Assembly: GCA_046293395.1 (NCBI GenBank)
Contig: JBKBOU010000001.1
Location: forward strand, 186,001 to 250,000
Length of the DNA: 64,000 nucleotides
Origin: CAYNRA01 sp046293395
Lineage (GTDB): Bacteria > Bacteroidota > Bacteroidia > Cytophagales > Spirosomataceae
Reading direction: 5' to 3'
Position 1 is the first letter of the stretch. The number at the start of each line of letters is the position of its first letter. The notes below the pieces were generated by a model that saw nothing but the letters and a program-made list of their open reading frames with translations, was not told the DNA's origin and searched no databases. Of this stretch, positions 44,332 through 53,327 are shown piece after piece. The translations under genes were made by a program, and so were the position numbers.

Positions 44332-45320
44332 TTGAAAATCAAATAGATATATCTATAATTATTGTAAATTATAAAACTCCAGAACTGATTTTACGGTGTA
44401 TTGAATCCATTGAAAAGTACGTTGTTGGAGTTAGTTTTGAAGTTATCGTTGTAAATAATGCCTCAAAAGGAGAGGATAAAGAAACGATTCTCTCCCGTTT
44501 CTCTCATGTAAAATGGCTTGAAACTGGGTACAATGCTGGCTTTGGTAGAGCCAATAATCTTGGAATGCGTGAGGCAACCGGAAAAACATTTTTGCTCCTC
44601 AATTCGGATACGTATCTCATCGATGACTCTGTTCAGGTTTGTTTTCACCAATTAATTGCTGACTCTACTGTTGCTGCCGCTGGTGCGTATCAACTGTATC
44701 CTGATTTATCTCCACGTCCTTTTTACCACACTTTTACATTCCAACGTACGTTTTGGATTGTTCCGCCATCTTTGCAGTTTATCTTGGAAAAATTGATTCC
44801 TCAAAAAAAATATGCTGATAATCAACAAGTTGATTACATTGCCGCTGCTTTTTTGATGGTTAAAAAAGAAGTTGTTGAATCCGTCGGTGGTTTCGATGAG
44901 GAGTTTTTTCTCTATGGTGAGGATGTCGAATGGAGCTGCCGTTTGGCAAAGAAAGGAAAACTTTTGGTTTTCAAGAATTGTCAAATCGTTCACGAAGAAT
45001 GGGGAAGTAAACCTGAAAGATTCGAAACGGCTGAAAATCATACATTTGTGAATCGTTTTGACCCACAAATTCAGCTCTCCAATTTGGTCTGGATTCGAAA
45101 ATACTACGGTATTGGGTACTTTGTTGCATTAATGGCACATTATTGGTCTATCGTTTTTATTTTTTATTTCTTTAAACTCGCTTTAAATTTGATAAAAGGC
45201 AGACCTTTTGGCTCACATTTGGAAAATCAAAAACGATTTTTAAAGACTGTTCTGCTCTTTTCTTCCTACTTTAATCGAATTGTATGGCTAAAGCCTACTT
45301 TCTATAAAATTGAAAATTAA
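44328..45320 (+). CDS. Family 2 glycosyltransferase (rhamnosyltransferase-like)
   Basis: This 330-aa GT-A fold enzyme begins ISIIIVNYKTPELILRCIES. The donor-site signature NNAS, GYNAGFGRANN, and the metal-binding LLNSDTYL (Asp near 90) are present, as is GGFDEEFFLYGEDVEWSCR near 185-203. This set is characteristic of GT2 enzymes of the WbbL or rhamnosyl type. A hydrophobic C-terminal segment (WSIVFIFYFFKLALNLI) should place it at the inner membrane. It overlaps the aminotransferase gene by 4 bp and abuts the next gene with no gap. Confidence 0.88.
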   Translation: MIENQIDISIIIVNYKTPELILRCIESIEKYVVGVSFEVIVVNNASKGEDKETILSRFSHVKWLETGYNAGFGRANNLGMREATGKTFLLLNSDTYLIDDSVQVCFHQLIADSTVAAAGAYQLYPDLSPRPFYHTFTFQRTFWIVPPSLQFILEKLIPQKKYADNQQVDYIAAAFLMVKKEVVESVGGFDEEFFLYGEDVEWSCRLAKKGKLLVFKNCQIVHEEWGSKPERFETAENHTFVNRFDPQIQLSNLVWIRKYYGIGYFVALMAHYWSIVFIFYFFKLALNLIKGRPFGSHLENQKRFLKTVLLFSSYFNRIVWLKPTFYKIEN

Positions 45321-46427
45321 ATGAAACGAGTGCTCTTTTTTACTCCAACTGGAGGGCGTACAGGTTCTGAAATGATGCTAAAATACCTCATTTCTCAAGT
45401 GAGCGATGCAGTTGTTCCAGCCGTTTTTACAAGAGGTAAAGGCGAAATCTTTCAAGAGGAGTCCTATTCTACCTTCAAAAAAAATAAACGAGGCGTATTC
45501 ATAGAGTCTATTTTTAATGGTGTCTATTTCAAGATAAAGGGGGAACTTCCAGAAATTGAGTTCGTCAAATCTATTCAGAAGCAGTTCCAAGCAGATATTT
45601 GGTATTTGAATACAATTCAAATGTACGCTTTTGCACCTGTTGCACAAAAATTAGGCATTCCGTACATCGTACATGTGCATGAATTGATTGGTATGTACGA
45701 GGAAGTGCCAGAACACTCGTTTGAAAATTTGTTCCGTTACGCAGATAAAATTATCTGCTGTTCACAAATGGTAGAGGAAAGAATCCAATCGATGGGTTAC
45801 AAAAATACCTCACTTATCCATGCAAATATTGATGTTTCACACATTCAGATAAATGAAAAACCGACGCTAATTCGGGAAAAGTTACGTATCCCTTCAAATG
45901 CGTTTGTCTGGGTGATGTCCGGCTCTACGAATCTTCGAAAAGGGTTTGACCTAGTACCCGACCTTTTGGCAAATCTTCCTGACCACCATTATCTCCTTTG
46001 GCTTGGGGCTTCACTTCCTACGGGGCTTCGAACGTATGTTTTGAATCGCGTCAAGCAAGAAAATAGACATTTTATTATGGCTGGAGAATTAAACGAAAAT
46101 TACTACGATTACCTCAATGCAGCAGATGGATTTGTGCTGCTCTCGCGGGAAGACCCGTTTCCTTTGGTCATGTTGGAAGCTGCTTATTTACAGAAACCCA
46201 TCGTTTCTTTCGCCTCTGGTGGTGCAAAAGAGTTTGTCTTGCCAGAAATGGGGCGAGTGATTGACACATTTAATCCTGCTCATCTTGCTCAAGAAATGAT
46301 ACGTGTTGAACAAAAAGCAATTCCTTTTTCTCCTCAAATAGCGAAAGAAAGAGCTGCTTATTTCGATGTTTCTGCACGTAAAAAGGAATGGAAAAGTATT
46401 TTTTCTGACGAATCCTTTGAAGCATAA
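45321..46427 (+). CDS. Family 4 glycosyltransferase
   Basis: This 368-aa GT-B enzyme has the GT4 C-terminal domain: WVMSGSTNLRKGFDLV near 193 and the E-x7-E type block REDPFPLVMLEAA followed by KPIVSFASGGAKEFV near 275-305. The N-terminal acceptor domain opens VLFFTPTGGRTGSEMMLKYL. It starts immediately after the stop of the GT2 gene. It is closely similar in pattern to the next gene product, so the pair probably arose by tandem duplication. Donor and acceptor cannot be told. Confidence 0.88.
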   Translation: MKRVLFFTPTGGRTGSEMMLKYLISQVSDAVVPAVFTRGKGEIFQEESYSTFKKNKRGVFIESIFNGVYFKIKGELPEIEFVKSIQKQFQADIWYLNTIQMYAFAPVAQKLGIPYIVHVHELIGMYEEVPEHSFENLFRYADKIICCSQMVEERIQSMGYKNTSLIHANIDVSHIQINEKPTLIREKLRIPSNAFVWVMSGSTNLRKGFDLVPDLLANLPDHHYLLWLGASLPTGLRTYVLNRVKQENRHFIMAGELNENYYDYLNAADGFVLLSREDPFPLVMLEAAYLQKPIVSFASGGAKEFVLPEMGRVIDTFNPAHLAQEMIRVEQKAIPFSPQIAKERAAYFDVSARKKEWKSIFSDESFEA

Positions 46428-46443
46428 AAACGAAAACAGTATC

Positions 46444-47586
46444 GTGAAAGAAAAGCAAATTTTATTCATTAGCCACGACGGTAATCGCGCAGGGGCACAA
46501 TTATTTCTCCTCGAAGTCGTCCGTTATTTCCAAAAGCAAGGACATTCGTGCCACGTATTGTTCTTAGGAAATGGTATTTTAGTGGATGAGTTTGCACAAT
46601 ACGCTACGACGTATATTTGGCAATCTGGTCGAGTGAAAACCTCTTTTTTTCGTCAACTACGAAAACCAACCAACCAAGATGCACTGACTAAGCTACGGTT
46701 CGATTGGGTATATGTGAATACAATTGCCGCAAGTCCCGTCGTATCTTGGCTGAAAACATGGAACAACGCTCCGGTTGTGGCGCATATTCATGAATTACAT
46801 TATTCTATTTCTATGTACTCAACGGTAGAAAACAGACATCAATTATTTCAACATGCCAATCGCATCATTGCATGTGCTGAGTCTGTTCAAGAAAATCTGC
46901 TTGTCTCGAACAATGTACCCCGTGAAAAACTTGTGACCGTTCACTCCTTTGTAAATAATGAACAGGTTTTGAAACGTATCGAAGAAACCAACCGAGCGGA
47001 AATTCGGCAAGAGTTCGGTATTTCAGACTCTTCTTTTTGTATCGTAAGTTGTGGAAATGCCGAGTGGAGAAAAGGGATTGATTTGTTTTTGCAAGTTGCT
47101 GCGCAGCACGCAAATGAAAAAAATAACCTACCTTTCTTATTTATATGGGTTGGTATGCCGCAGGAGGGAATTTTATGGGAACAAGTTTTATATGATGTAA
47201 AAAGGTTGGGTTTAGCGTCTATTTGTTTGTTTATCCCACCAATTCCTAAAGCGATAGAACTTATTTCCAGCATGGATATTTTCTTACTTCCTTCACGTGA
47301 AGACCCGTTTCCATTGGTGATGTTGGAAGCAGCCTTAGCAAAAAAGCCAATCATAGGTTTTGAGAATACAGGCGGATGTGCGGAATTTGTTGAGAAAGAT
47401 GCGGGTATAACTGTACCGTATGCAAATACGCAAGCCATGTACCAAGAAATCAAAAACTTGTATCAATCGCCTGATTTAGCCCGTACACTCGCACAAAATG
47501 CAAAGAACAAAGTGCGCACGCGCTATACGTATGATACATCCATGCGGAAAATTGAACAATTAATGTTAGAAATGACACACTCATGA
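46444..47586 (+). CDS. Family 4 glycosyltransferase, tandem paralogue
   Basis: With the GTG at 46444 the protein is 380 aa, beginning MKEKQILFISHDGNRAGAQL. An ATG at 46366 would overlap the previous gene by 62 bp. The GT4 marks are CGNAEWRKGIDLF and REDPFPLVMLEAALAKKPII followed by GFENTGGCAEFV, nearly the same as in the preceding gene product. The shared layout (HxHEL motif in both N-terminal halves, VHVHELIG and AHIHELHY) supports a duplication. It ends in a 4-bp overlap with the following gene. Confidence 0.87.
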   Translation: MKEKQILFISHDGNRAGAQLFLLEVVRYFQKQGHSCHVLFLGNGILVDEFAQYATTYIWQSGRVKTSFFRQLRKPTNQDALTKLRFDWVYVNTIAASPVVSWLKTWNNAPVVAHIHELHYSISMYSTVENRHQLFQHANRIIACAESVQENLLVSNNVPREKLVTVHSFVNNEQVLKRIEETNRAEIRQEFGISDSSFCIVSCGNAEWRKGIDLFLQVAAQHANEKNNLPFLFIWVGMPQEGILWEQVLYDVKRLGLASICLFIPPIPKAIELISSMDIFLLPSREDPFPLVMLEAALAKKPIIGFENTGGCAEFVEKDAGITVPYANTQAMYQEIKNLYQSPDLARTLAQNAKNKVRTRYTYDTSMRKIEQLMLEMTHS

Positions 47587-48566
47587 AAGTAATATTTACA
47601 CTTTGCTCTGTCAATTATTTCGCACAAGCACACACACTTGGTGAATCCATCCAACAGAATTGCCCTGATGTTACTTTCGTCATCGGATTGGTTGACTTCG
47701 TTCACACGAAGTCAATCCAAAAAGAACTCATTCCTCCCTTTGAAATCATCGAAGTGAGTAAAATCGGTATCCAAAATTTCAAAAGTATGTGTGATAGATA
47801 CGACATCACGGAGCTGAATACTGCCGTGAAGCCGTATTTTTTCAATCATCTCTTCCATAAATTCCCCAAAGCGACTTCGGTCATTTATTTAGATCCTGAT
47901 ATCATCGTTTTTGATGCCTTAACAGATTTATACAGCCAACTCGCAACAAATTCCATCGTAGTGACACCGCATATTTTAAGCCCTTACTACGATAATAAAT
48001 GGCAAAGCGAAGCAGATTTAGTGAAGTCAGGTATCTATAATTTGGGTTTTATTGGTGTTAGTCGCTCTACTGAAGGCTTGCGTTTTATTCGTTGGTGGAT
48101 GGATAAATTGGTTTTTGGTGCGAAGAATGATTTGTGCCGTGGACTTTTTACAGACCAACATTGGATTGATTTTGTCCCTATATTTTTTGATCAAGTACAC
48201 ATTGACCGTGACCCAGGTTACAATGTAGCTTATTGGAATCTACACGAACGTTTTTGCTCGTACAAGGATAACCAATGGCTCATCAATGAAACTTATCCCG
48301 TTCATTTCTTTCATTTTAGTGGATATAATCCGTTTAAACCAAACATTGTATCCAAATACCAAGATAGAATTCAGTTTGCAGATAGAGCAGACATTCGTGA
48401 ATTATTTACCTATTACGGCGATAAATTAATCGAACACAACCAAGCGTATTGGCAGGCGTTTCCGTGTGATTACATCAAACCAAGCAAACCCAAGCGATTT
48501 TTACGTGTTCGCCAATGGTTCATTCGTCCGTTTGAATGGATTATTGAAAAAGTAGAAAATATATGA
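47583..48566 (+). CDS. GT8-like glycosyltransferase
   Basis: This 327-aa GT-A type enzyme begins VIFTLCSVNYFAQAHTLGES. The metal-binding DxD is in VIYLDPDIIVF near residue 103, followed by LVKSGIYNLGFIGVS, a long DQHWIDF segment and a C-terminal HFSGYNP motif. This is the pattern of retaining hexosyltransferases with GT8-like topology. It overlaps its neighbours by 4 bp on both sides. The last gene of the operon encodes a diverged relative without the DxD. Confidence 0.82.
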   Translation: MKVIFTLCSVNYFAQAHTLGESIQQNCPDVTFVIGLVDFVHTKSIQKELIPPFEIIEVSKIGIQNFKSMCDRYDITELNTAVKPYFFNHLFHKFPKATSVIYLDPDIIVFDALTDLYSQLATNSIVVTPHILSPYYDNKWQSEADLVKSGIYNLGFIGVSRSTEGLRFIRWWMDKLVFGAKNDLCRGLFTDQHWIDFVPIFFDQVHIDRDPGYNVAYWNLHERFCSYKDNQWLINETYPVHFFHFSGYNPFKPNIVSKYQDRIQFADRADIRELFTYYGDKLIEHNQAYWQAFPCDYIKPSKPKRFLRVRQWFIRPFEWIIEKVENI

Positions 48567-49810
48567 GGATAGCTGTTTGGCATAATTTGCCTTCGGGTGG
48601 AGGTGCGCGTGCAATGCAAATGCATATTGATGGACTTCTAGCAAGAGGGCATTCCATTGAAATTTGGGCGGCAAATCCAACAGCCGACGGATTTCTGCAA
48701 TTTCCGCCCTCTGTAGTTTATCATTCAATTCCTTTAAAACGAAACGATTCTCTTTCTTTTCGTGCGCAAATCAATGCCTTTTTTCTCTTGGAAGAACCCA
48801 ATCTAAAAGCAATGAAATCCCATGCGTTGCAATGTGCAAATGAGATAAATGCAGGTGATTTTGATGTTGTATTTTTGAATAGCTGCTTTTATTTTGCGGC
48901 GCCACTCATCGCCCCATTTCTACATAAACCAACTGTTTTGTATCTCGGTGAACCTTTTCGCCCCTTCTACGAAGCGCAGCCAAGCTTACTTTGGCAAGCC
49001 CCTGATTTTCAAGAGATTAAGTGGTTTAGAAGGAGTTATTGGAAATCTTTTTGGTTTGATTTGTATCAAGTCCGGAAGGCGCGTGTTCAAGTTCGGGAAG
49101 AAAGAAAGGCAATTGATGCAGTGGACGAATTACTGCTAAATTCTGTCTTTTCGCAAGAAAGTGCGCAGCGTGTGTATAATCGGATGGGTAAGGTTTGCTA
49201 TTTGGGTATTGATACGAATCTCTTTTATCCGGCTGACAAACCCCAGAATCCGGAAAGGAAATATATTGTCGGAGTCGGAAATTTGGTTTTTCATAAAAAT
49301 GCTTCTTTTGCTATCCGAGCAGTTTCTTTGCTGGATAAAAAAGAGAGACCTACCTTGGTTTGGGTATCAAATATGAAAGAAACGAAGTTGGTCAATAATC
49401 TCAAAGAAGAAGCACAACAGCTTGATGTTGAGTTTATTATACGGGAAATGATTTCGGATGAGGAACTTTTAACGTTGCTTCAAGGTGCTGCTGCAATGGT
49501 TTATACATCTCTTTTAGAACCTTTTGGACTGGCGCCTTTGGAGGCAAATGCGTGTGGTACGCCCGTGGTAGCATTGCGCCAAGGTGGAGTTCGGGAGACG
49601 ATTAAAGAAGGAATAAATGGATTTCTTTGCCTTTCTGAGGAAGAAATGGCGTCTAAAATAGAATTATTAATAAAAGATGACGTGCTTCGTCATGAAATGG
49701 GGGTGCAGTCTGTCAAAGAAATCCAACAAAATTGGACGGTGGAGGCTGCCATCACACGGATAGAAGAAGCACTATTTAAACGGGTTGAGCATGGCACGAA
49801 TGTCAGATAA
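48563..49810 (+). CDS. Family 4 glycosyltransferase
   Basis: This 415-aa GT-B enzyme opens MRIAVWHNLPSGGGARAM, the Gly-rich acceptor-side loop. The donor domain has VGVGNLVFHKNASFAIRAV near 235 and LEPFGLAPLEANACGTPVVA near 315-334, with GGVRETIKEG after it; the Glu pair is conserved. It is not closely related to the two tandem GT4 proteins upstream. It overlaps the previous gene by 4 bp and the next by about 11 bp, which suggests translational coupling. Confidence 0.88.
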   Translation: MRIAVWHNLPSGGGARAMQMHIDGLLARGHSIEIWAANPTADGFLQFPPSVVYHSIPLKRNDSLSFRAQINAFFLLEEPNLKAMKSHALQCANEINAGDFDVVFLNSCFYFAAPLIAPFLHKPTVLYLGEPFRPFYEAQPSLLWQAPDFQEIKWFRRSYWKSFWFDLYQVRKARVQVREERKAIDAVDELLLNSVFSQESAQRVYNRMGKVCYLGIDTNLFYPADKPQNPERKYIVGVGNLVFHKNASFAIRAVSLLDKKERPTLVWVSNMKETKLVNNLKEEAQQLDVEFIIREMISDEELLTLLQGAAAMVYTSLLEPFGLAPLEANACGTPVVALRQGGVRETIKEGINGFLCLSEEEMASKIELLIKDDVLRHEMGVQSVKEIQQNWTVEAAITRIEEALFKRVEHGTNVR

Positions 49811-50711
49811 AAAAGTTGTTTTTACACTTGCGTATTACCACCAAATACCGTCTGCTGTGATGCTTATGCATTACACAAAAAAACATAATCCTGAAGTCGA
49901 AACGCAGATTTGGCTTATAGATATTGCACAAGAAGAAGCTGAAAAGCTCGTCCTTCAACAGGGTTTTTCGTGTAAATTTCATTCCATAGAAGAAATTTAT
50001 TCAAGCAGTGATTTGAAGCAGAAAGCAGCTCGATTTACACAAAGTGAGTGGAAAGAAAATAGTAAACCTGCTGTTTTTAAAAAGCTATTACAAACATTCG
50101 ATTTAGTTTTATTTGCTGATAATCAGTCTATTATATTCTCAAATTTGGCAGATATTTTCATTGGAATTGGTACAAACGATGTCTTGTTAGTTCCTGAATT
50201 GATGTACGCCGACAAACATAAAAAGCAAGAAGATACACTCAATCGGGGTATTTACTTGAATCAGTTTATCTTGGTGCAACAGACAGAAACAGTTTTTGCA
50301 TTTTTAAATTGGTGGGAAAAAGAAGTGGAAGAAAAAGGTATCATCGATGTATGCAAAGGATACAATGCCGATAGATATTTTTTAGAAATTGCGCCATCTA
50401 TTTTTCCGCATTTCGTGATTTATAAACATCCAGGCGTTGGTATTTGTAAAGAAAACGAGGTAGAGCGAAAGGTCGAATGGGATATAAAAGTGGTTAATTC
50501 CTATCCGTTGGTTAGTTATACCTTTCATTCACCCGCAGAGTATCCAGCAGGGTTGGAACCACTTCTTCCAAAAAAGATTCGAAAGGAATTTGAAAAAATA
50601 AGCCCTATTCTCGGGAAGTATGAGGTTGCATTACCAGATTGGAAAAAAAGAGTTATTCGTCCGTTAAAAGGAGTTATTGCCTCCATTCATCGCCTCTTTG
50701 ATTTGTTCTAA
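49800..50711 (+). CDS. GT8-like protein with altered DxD motif
   Basis: With the ATG at 49800 the protein is 303 aa. ATG 49791 and TTG 49785 are alternatives that lengthen the overlap with the previous gene. It is a diverged relative of the 47583-48566 product: VVFTLAYYHQIPSAV, then FADNQSIIFSNLADIF where the relative has YLDPDIIVFDALTDLY, then RGIYLNQFILV, NWW, and SYPLVSYTFHSPAEYP. The Asp pair that should hold the metal is largely lost (ADNQS), so it may be inactive, metal-independent or a partner of the active enzyme. It is the last gene of the operon, with a terminator 85 bp on. Confidence 0.75.
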   Translation: MSDKKVVFTLAYYHQIPSAVMLMHYTKKHNPEVETQIWLIDIAQEEAEKLVLQQGFSCKFHSIEEIYSSSDLKQKAARFTQSEWKENSKPAVFKKLLQTFDLVLFADNQSIIFSNLADIFIGIGTNDVLLVPELMYADKHKKQEDTLNRGIYLNQFILVQQTETVFAFLNWWEKEVEEKGIIDVCKGYNADRYFLEIAPSIFPHFVIYKHPGVGICKENEVERKVEWDIKVVNSYPLVSYTFHSPAEYPAGLEPLLPKKIRKEFEKISPILGKYEVALPDWKKRVIRPLKGVIASIHRLFDLF

Positions 50712-50794
50712 ACCAGAAATTCGAGCGAAATTATAATACACAAACCCCAACAGGTACACTATTTTGTTACGATATTTCAGGATAGGACTAATAA

Positions 50795-50832
50795 AAAAAA
50801 TCCCCACCTTTTGTGAAGATGGGGATTTTTTT
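50795..50832. terminator. Bidirectional terminator at the end of the polysaccharide operon
   Basis: AATCCCCACCTT / AAGATGGGGATT (one mismatch) has a 5-nt loop and is flanked by A- and T-runs. It serves the plus-strand operon and the convergent DAHP synthase gene. Confidence 0.85.
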
Positions 50833-50845
50833 GTTTGGCAAGAAA

Positions 50846-51946
50846 TCAAGATTGAGCAGACGTTTGGTTCATCACTTCTGTCTGTTTTCTGATAGACTCC
50901 ATGTGAATTAATTTGAATAATTCTTCGATGGTCTCTGGGTACAGATTCAAGCTTTTTCCCCAATCTGCGCGGCTTGTGTGTACTTGTTTCCAACGGTCAA
51001 GTTGCAAAACAGCTACATTATTATCTCTTTTATATTCACCCAATTGCTCTACAACGGACATTCTCGAAGCCAAAACTTCCAATAATTCGCGGTCAAGATT
51101 ATCTAGACGCTGACGAAGGCGATCTAATTCGCTTTGGAAGTCGCTGCCATACGTGGCTTTACGGAACTCAATACCGTCAAGAAGTTCTTTTAATGCTGAA
51201 GGAGTTACTTGTTGTGAGGCATCCGACCATGCTTCATCTGGATTTCTATGTGACTCGATGATTAAGCCGTCATAGCTTAAATCCATGGCACGCTGAGTCA
51301 GCTCAGAAAGATATGCTCTCTTTCCCGCCATGTGGCTAGGGTCTCCGATCATCGGTATTTGTGGGAAATGCGTTTTAAATTCTACCGCTATTTGCCACAT
51401 CGGAGAGTTTCTATATTTTGTCTCTTGTGCGTTGGAGAAACCTCTGTGAATAGCACCAAGTTTGGTTATCCCTGCGCCTGCGATGCGTTCAAAAGCACCC
51501 AACCAAAGTGCTAAATCAGGGTTTACAGGATTTTTAATAAGCACAGGAACATCAAGACCTTTCATGGCATCCGCTAAATCTTGAACATTGAAAGGGTTTA
51601 CAGTAGTTCTTGCGCCAATCCATAGAATATCGACATCGTATTTCATCGCCAATTCAACGTGTTGTGGCGTGGCTACTTCAATCGCGATAGGAAGTCCCGT
51701 TTCTTTTTTGGCTTGTTGCAACCAAGGCAGTGCTTCTTCACCTTTACCTTCAAAACTCCCTGGACGTGTTCTTGGCTTCCAGACTCCTGCTCTAAGTACG
51801 TGCGCATACCCTTCCTTGGCAATGCCACGTGCAGTTTCAAGTACTTGTTCTTCGGTTTCGGCACTACATGGGCCTGCAATGATCAACGGTTTGTTGTTCG
51901 TATTAATCCAGCTGCTGAGTGGTTGTACATCTAAATTCGCTTTCAT
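50846..51946 (-). CDS. Bifunctional DAHP synthase/chorismate mutase
   Basis: This 366-aa protein has a KDO8P/DAHP synthase barrel (about 1-265) with LIIAGPCSAETEEQV, RAGVWKPRTRPGSFEG, IGARTTVNP, LIKNPV and IGDPSHMAGKR. A C-terminal type II chorismate mutase domain (about 270-350) opens with LDRLRQRLDNLDRELLEVLA. It condenses PEP with erythrose 4-phosphate at the entry to the shikimate pathway, and the mutase part converts chorismate to prephenate and may act as a feedback sensor. It is the common Bacteroidota fusion. pheA, which also has a mutase domain, is 13 kb away on the same strand. Confidence 0.92.
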   Translation of the reverse strand: MKANLDVQPLSSWINTNNKPLIIAGPCSAETEEQVLETARGIAKEGYAHVLRAGVWKPRTRPGSFEGKGEEALPWLQQAKKETGLPIAIEVATPQHVELAMKYDVDILWIGARTTVNPFNVQDLADAMKGLDVPVLIKNPVNPDLALWLGAFERIAGAGITKLGAIHRGFSNAQETKYRNSPMWQIAVEFKTHFPQIPMIGDPSHMAGKRAYLSELTQRAMDLSYDGLIIESHRNPDEAWSDASQQVTPSALKELLDGIEFRKATYGSDFQSELDRLRQRLDNLDRELLEVLASRMSVVEQLGEYKRDNNVAVLQLDRWKQVHTSRADWGKSLNLYPETIEELFKLIHMESIRKQTEVMNQTSAQS

Positions 51947-52035
51947 TAAATTAATTGGTTAAAACGTACCCTGACGGATGTATGGTTAAAAAAGTAAATT
52001 AGCAAAACAAGATAGTAAATTCTCGCGTTAAGTGG

Positions 52036-52043
52036 TATATTTG
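52036..52043 (+). promoter_or_regulatory. Promoter -7 box candidate for proline dehydrogenase
   Basis: TATATTTG fits TAnnTTTG and lies about 70 bp before the ATG at 52113. No -33 TTG is found at standard spacing. Confidence 0.4.
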
Positions 52044-52112
52044 CACATTTATTTTAAATTGTTCTAAAAAAAGTACAATTTTTCTTTTAATTATTTACAT
52101 TATTTTACCCAA

Positions 52113-53306
52113 ATGGACTATCCAAAGCACCGTACGCAAGTTAATTTTGACGACACCTCCGTTGCGTTTGCTCGCTTGTCATCTCAAAAATTGAGAAAAA
52201 CGTATGCCATTTTTGCTTTAATGAACCAGAACAGCCTGGTTAAAGTGGGTACATTTTTTATAAAGTTTGCCTTGGATAAAGGTCTTCCTGTGAAGAGTAT
52301 CATTAAAAATACGATATTTAGTCAATTTTGCGGTGGAGAAACCATTGAAGAATGCCAAAATGCCATAGATTCTTTGGCCAGTGCTGGCGTAGGAACTATT
52401 CTTGATTATTCGGTTGAAGGAGAAGACGACGAACGTGTTTTCGATGCCACCTTACAAGAGCTTTTATTGACTGTCCAAAGAGCCGCACAGCAACCCCAAA
52501 AAATACCTTTTGCTGTATTCAAAGTAACTGGATTGATTTCAACGCCACTTCTTGAAAAAGTTCAAAAAAATGGTGCATTATCTTCAGTAGAAAATGAGGC
52601 GTATCAACGGGGTGTTCAACGAATAGATACGCTCTGTTCGCTTGCTGCTCAAAAGCAAGTTCGGTTATTTTTTGACGCCGAAGAGTCATGGATTCAAGAT
52701 ACAATTGATGAATTATGTTACCAACAAATGGCTAAACATAATCAAAACAATGAATTGTATATCTATAATACATATCAGATGTACCGCATTGCCTCGTTAG
52801 AAAACTATAAAAAAGCTGTTTTTGATGGTATAGAAAAAGGGTATGGGGTCGGTGCAAAATTGGTGAGAGGTGCTTATCTTGAAAAAGAAAGAAACCGGGC
52901 TATTTCCCTAAATTACCCAGACCCGATGCAGAAAACGAAAGAAAATACAGACAGAGATTTCAACGAGTCTGTTCGTTTTTCTTTCCAAAATATCCAAAAT
53001 GTAGGTATTTGTCTGGGTACGCACAACGAAGAAAGTTGCCAACTTTGCGTCGATTTAATGGAAGAGTTTGGAATTGAACCCCAAGACAAACGAATATATT
53101 TTGCTCAATTACTTGGCATGAGTGACAATATTTCATTTACTTTGGCAAAACTTGGTTACAATGTGGCAAAATACGTGCCTTATGGCCCTGTAGAAGCTGT
53201 TATGCCGTATTTGTTCCGGAGAGCAGAAGAAAATACATCGATAGCTGGACAAAGTAGCCGAGAATATTTATTAGTTAAAAAAGAAATGAAAAGGAGAAAA
53301 ATGTAA
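52113..53306 (+). CDS. Proline dehydrogenase (PutA-type monofunctional)
   Basis: This 397-aa FAD enzyme oxidises proline to pyrroline-5-carboxylate. The barrel carries the family motifs: LFFDAEESWIQDTID near 190, YNTYQMYR near 222, GAKLVRGAYLEKERNRA near 250-266, QLLGMSDNIS near 340, and YGPVEAVMPYLFRRAEEN near 366-383. The P5C dehydrogenase domain of bifunctional PutA is absent and its gene is not adjacent. It is followed by lspA after 21 bp. The two are probably co-transcribed but functionally unrelated. Confidence 0.92.
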   Translation: MDYPKHRTQVNFDDTSVAFARLSSQKLRKTYAIFALMNQNSLVKVGTFFIKFALDKGLPVKSIIKNTIFSQFCGGETIEECQNAIDSLASAGVGTILDYSVEGEDDERVFDATLQELLLTVQRAAQQPQKIPFAVFKVTGLISTPLLEKVQKNGALSSVENEAYQRGVQRIDTLCSLAAQKQVRLFFDAEESWIQDTIDELCYQQMAKHNQNNELYIYNTYQMYRIASLENYKKAVFDGIEKGYGVGAKLVRGAYLEKERNRAISLNYPDPMQKTKENTDRDFNESVRFSFQNIQNVGICLGTHNEESCQLCVDLMEEFGIEPQDKRIYFAQLLGMSDNISFTLAKLGYNVAKYVPYGPVEAVMPYLFRRAEENTSIAGQSSREYLLVKKEMKRRKM

Positions 53307-53327
53307 ATCCTCCGGACATCTGTAGAA

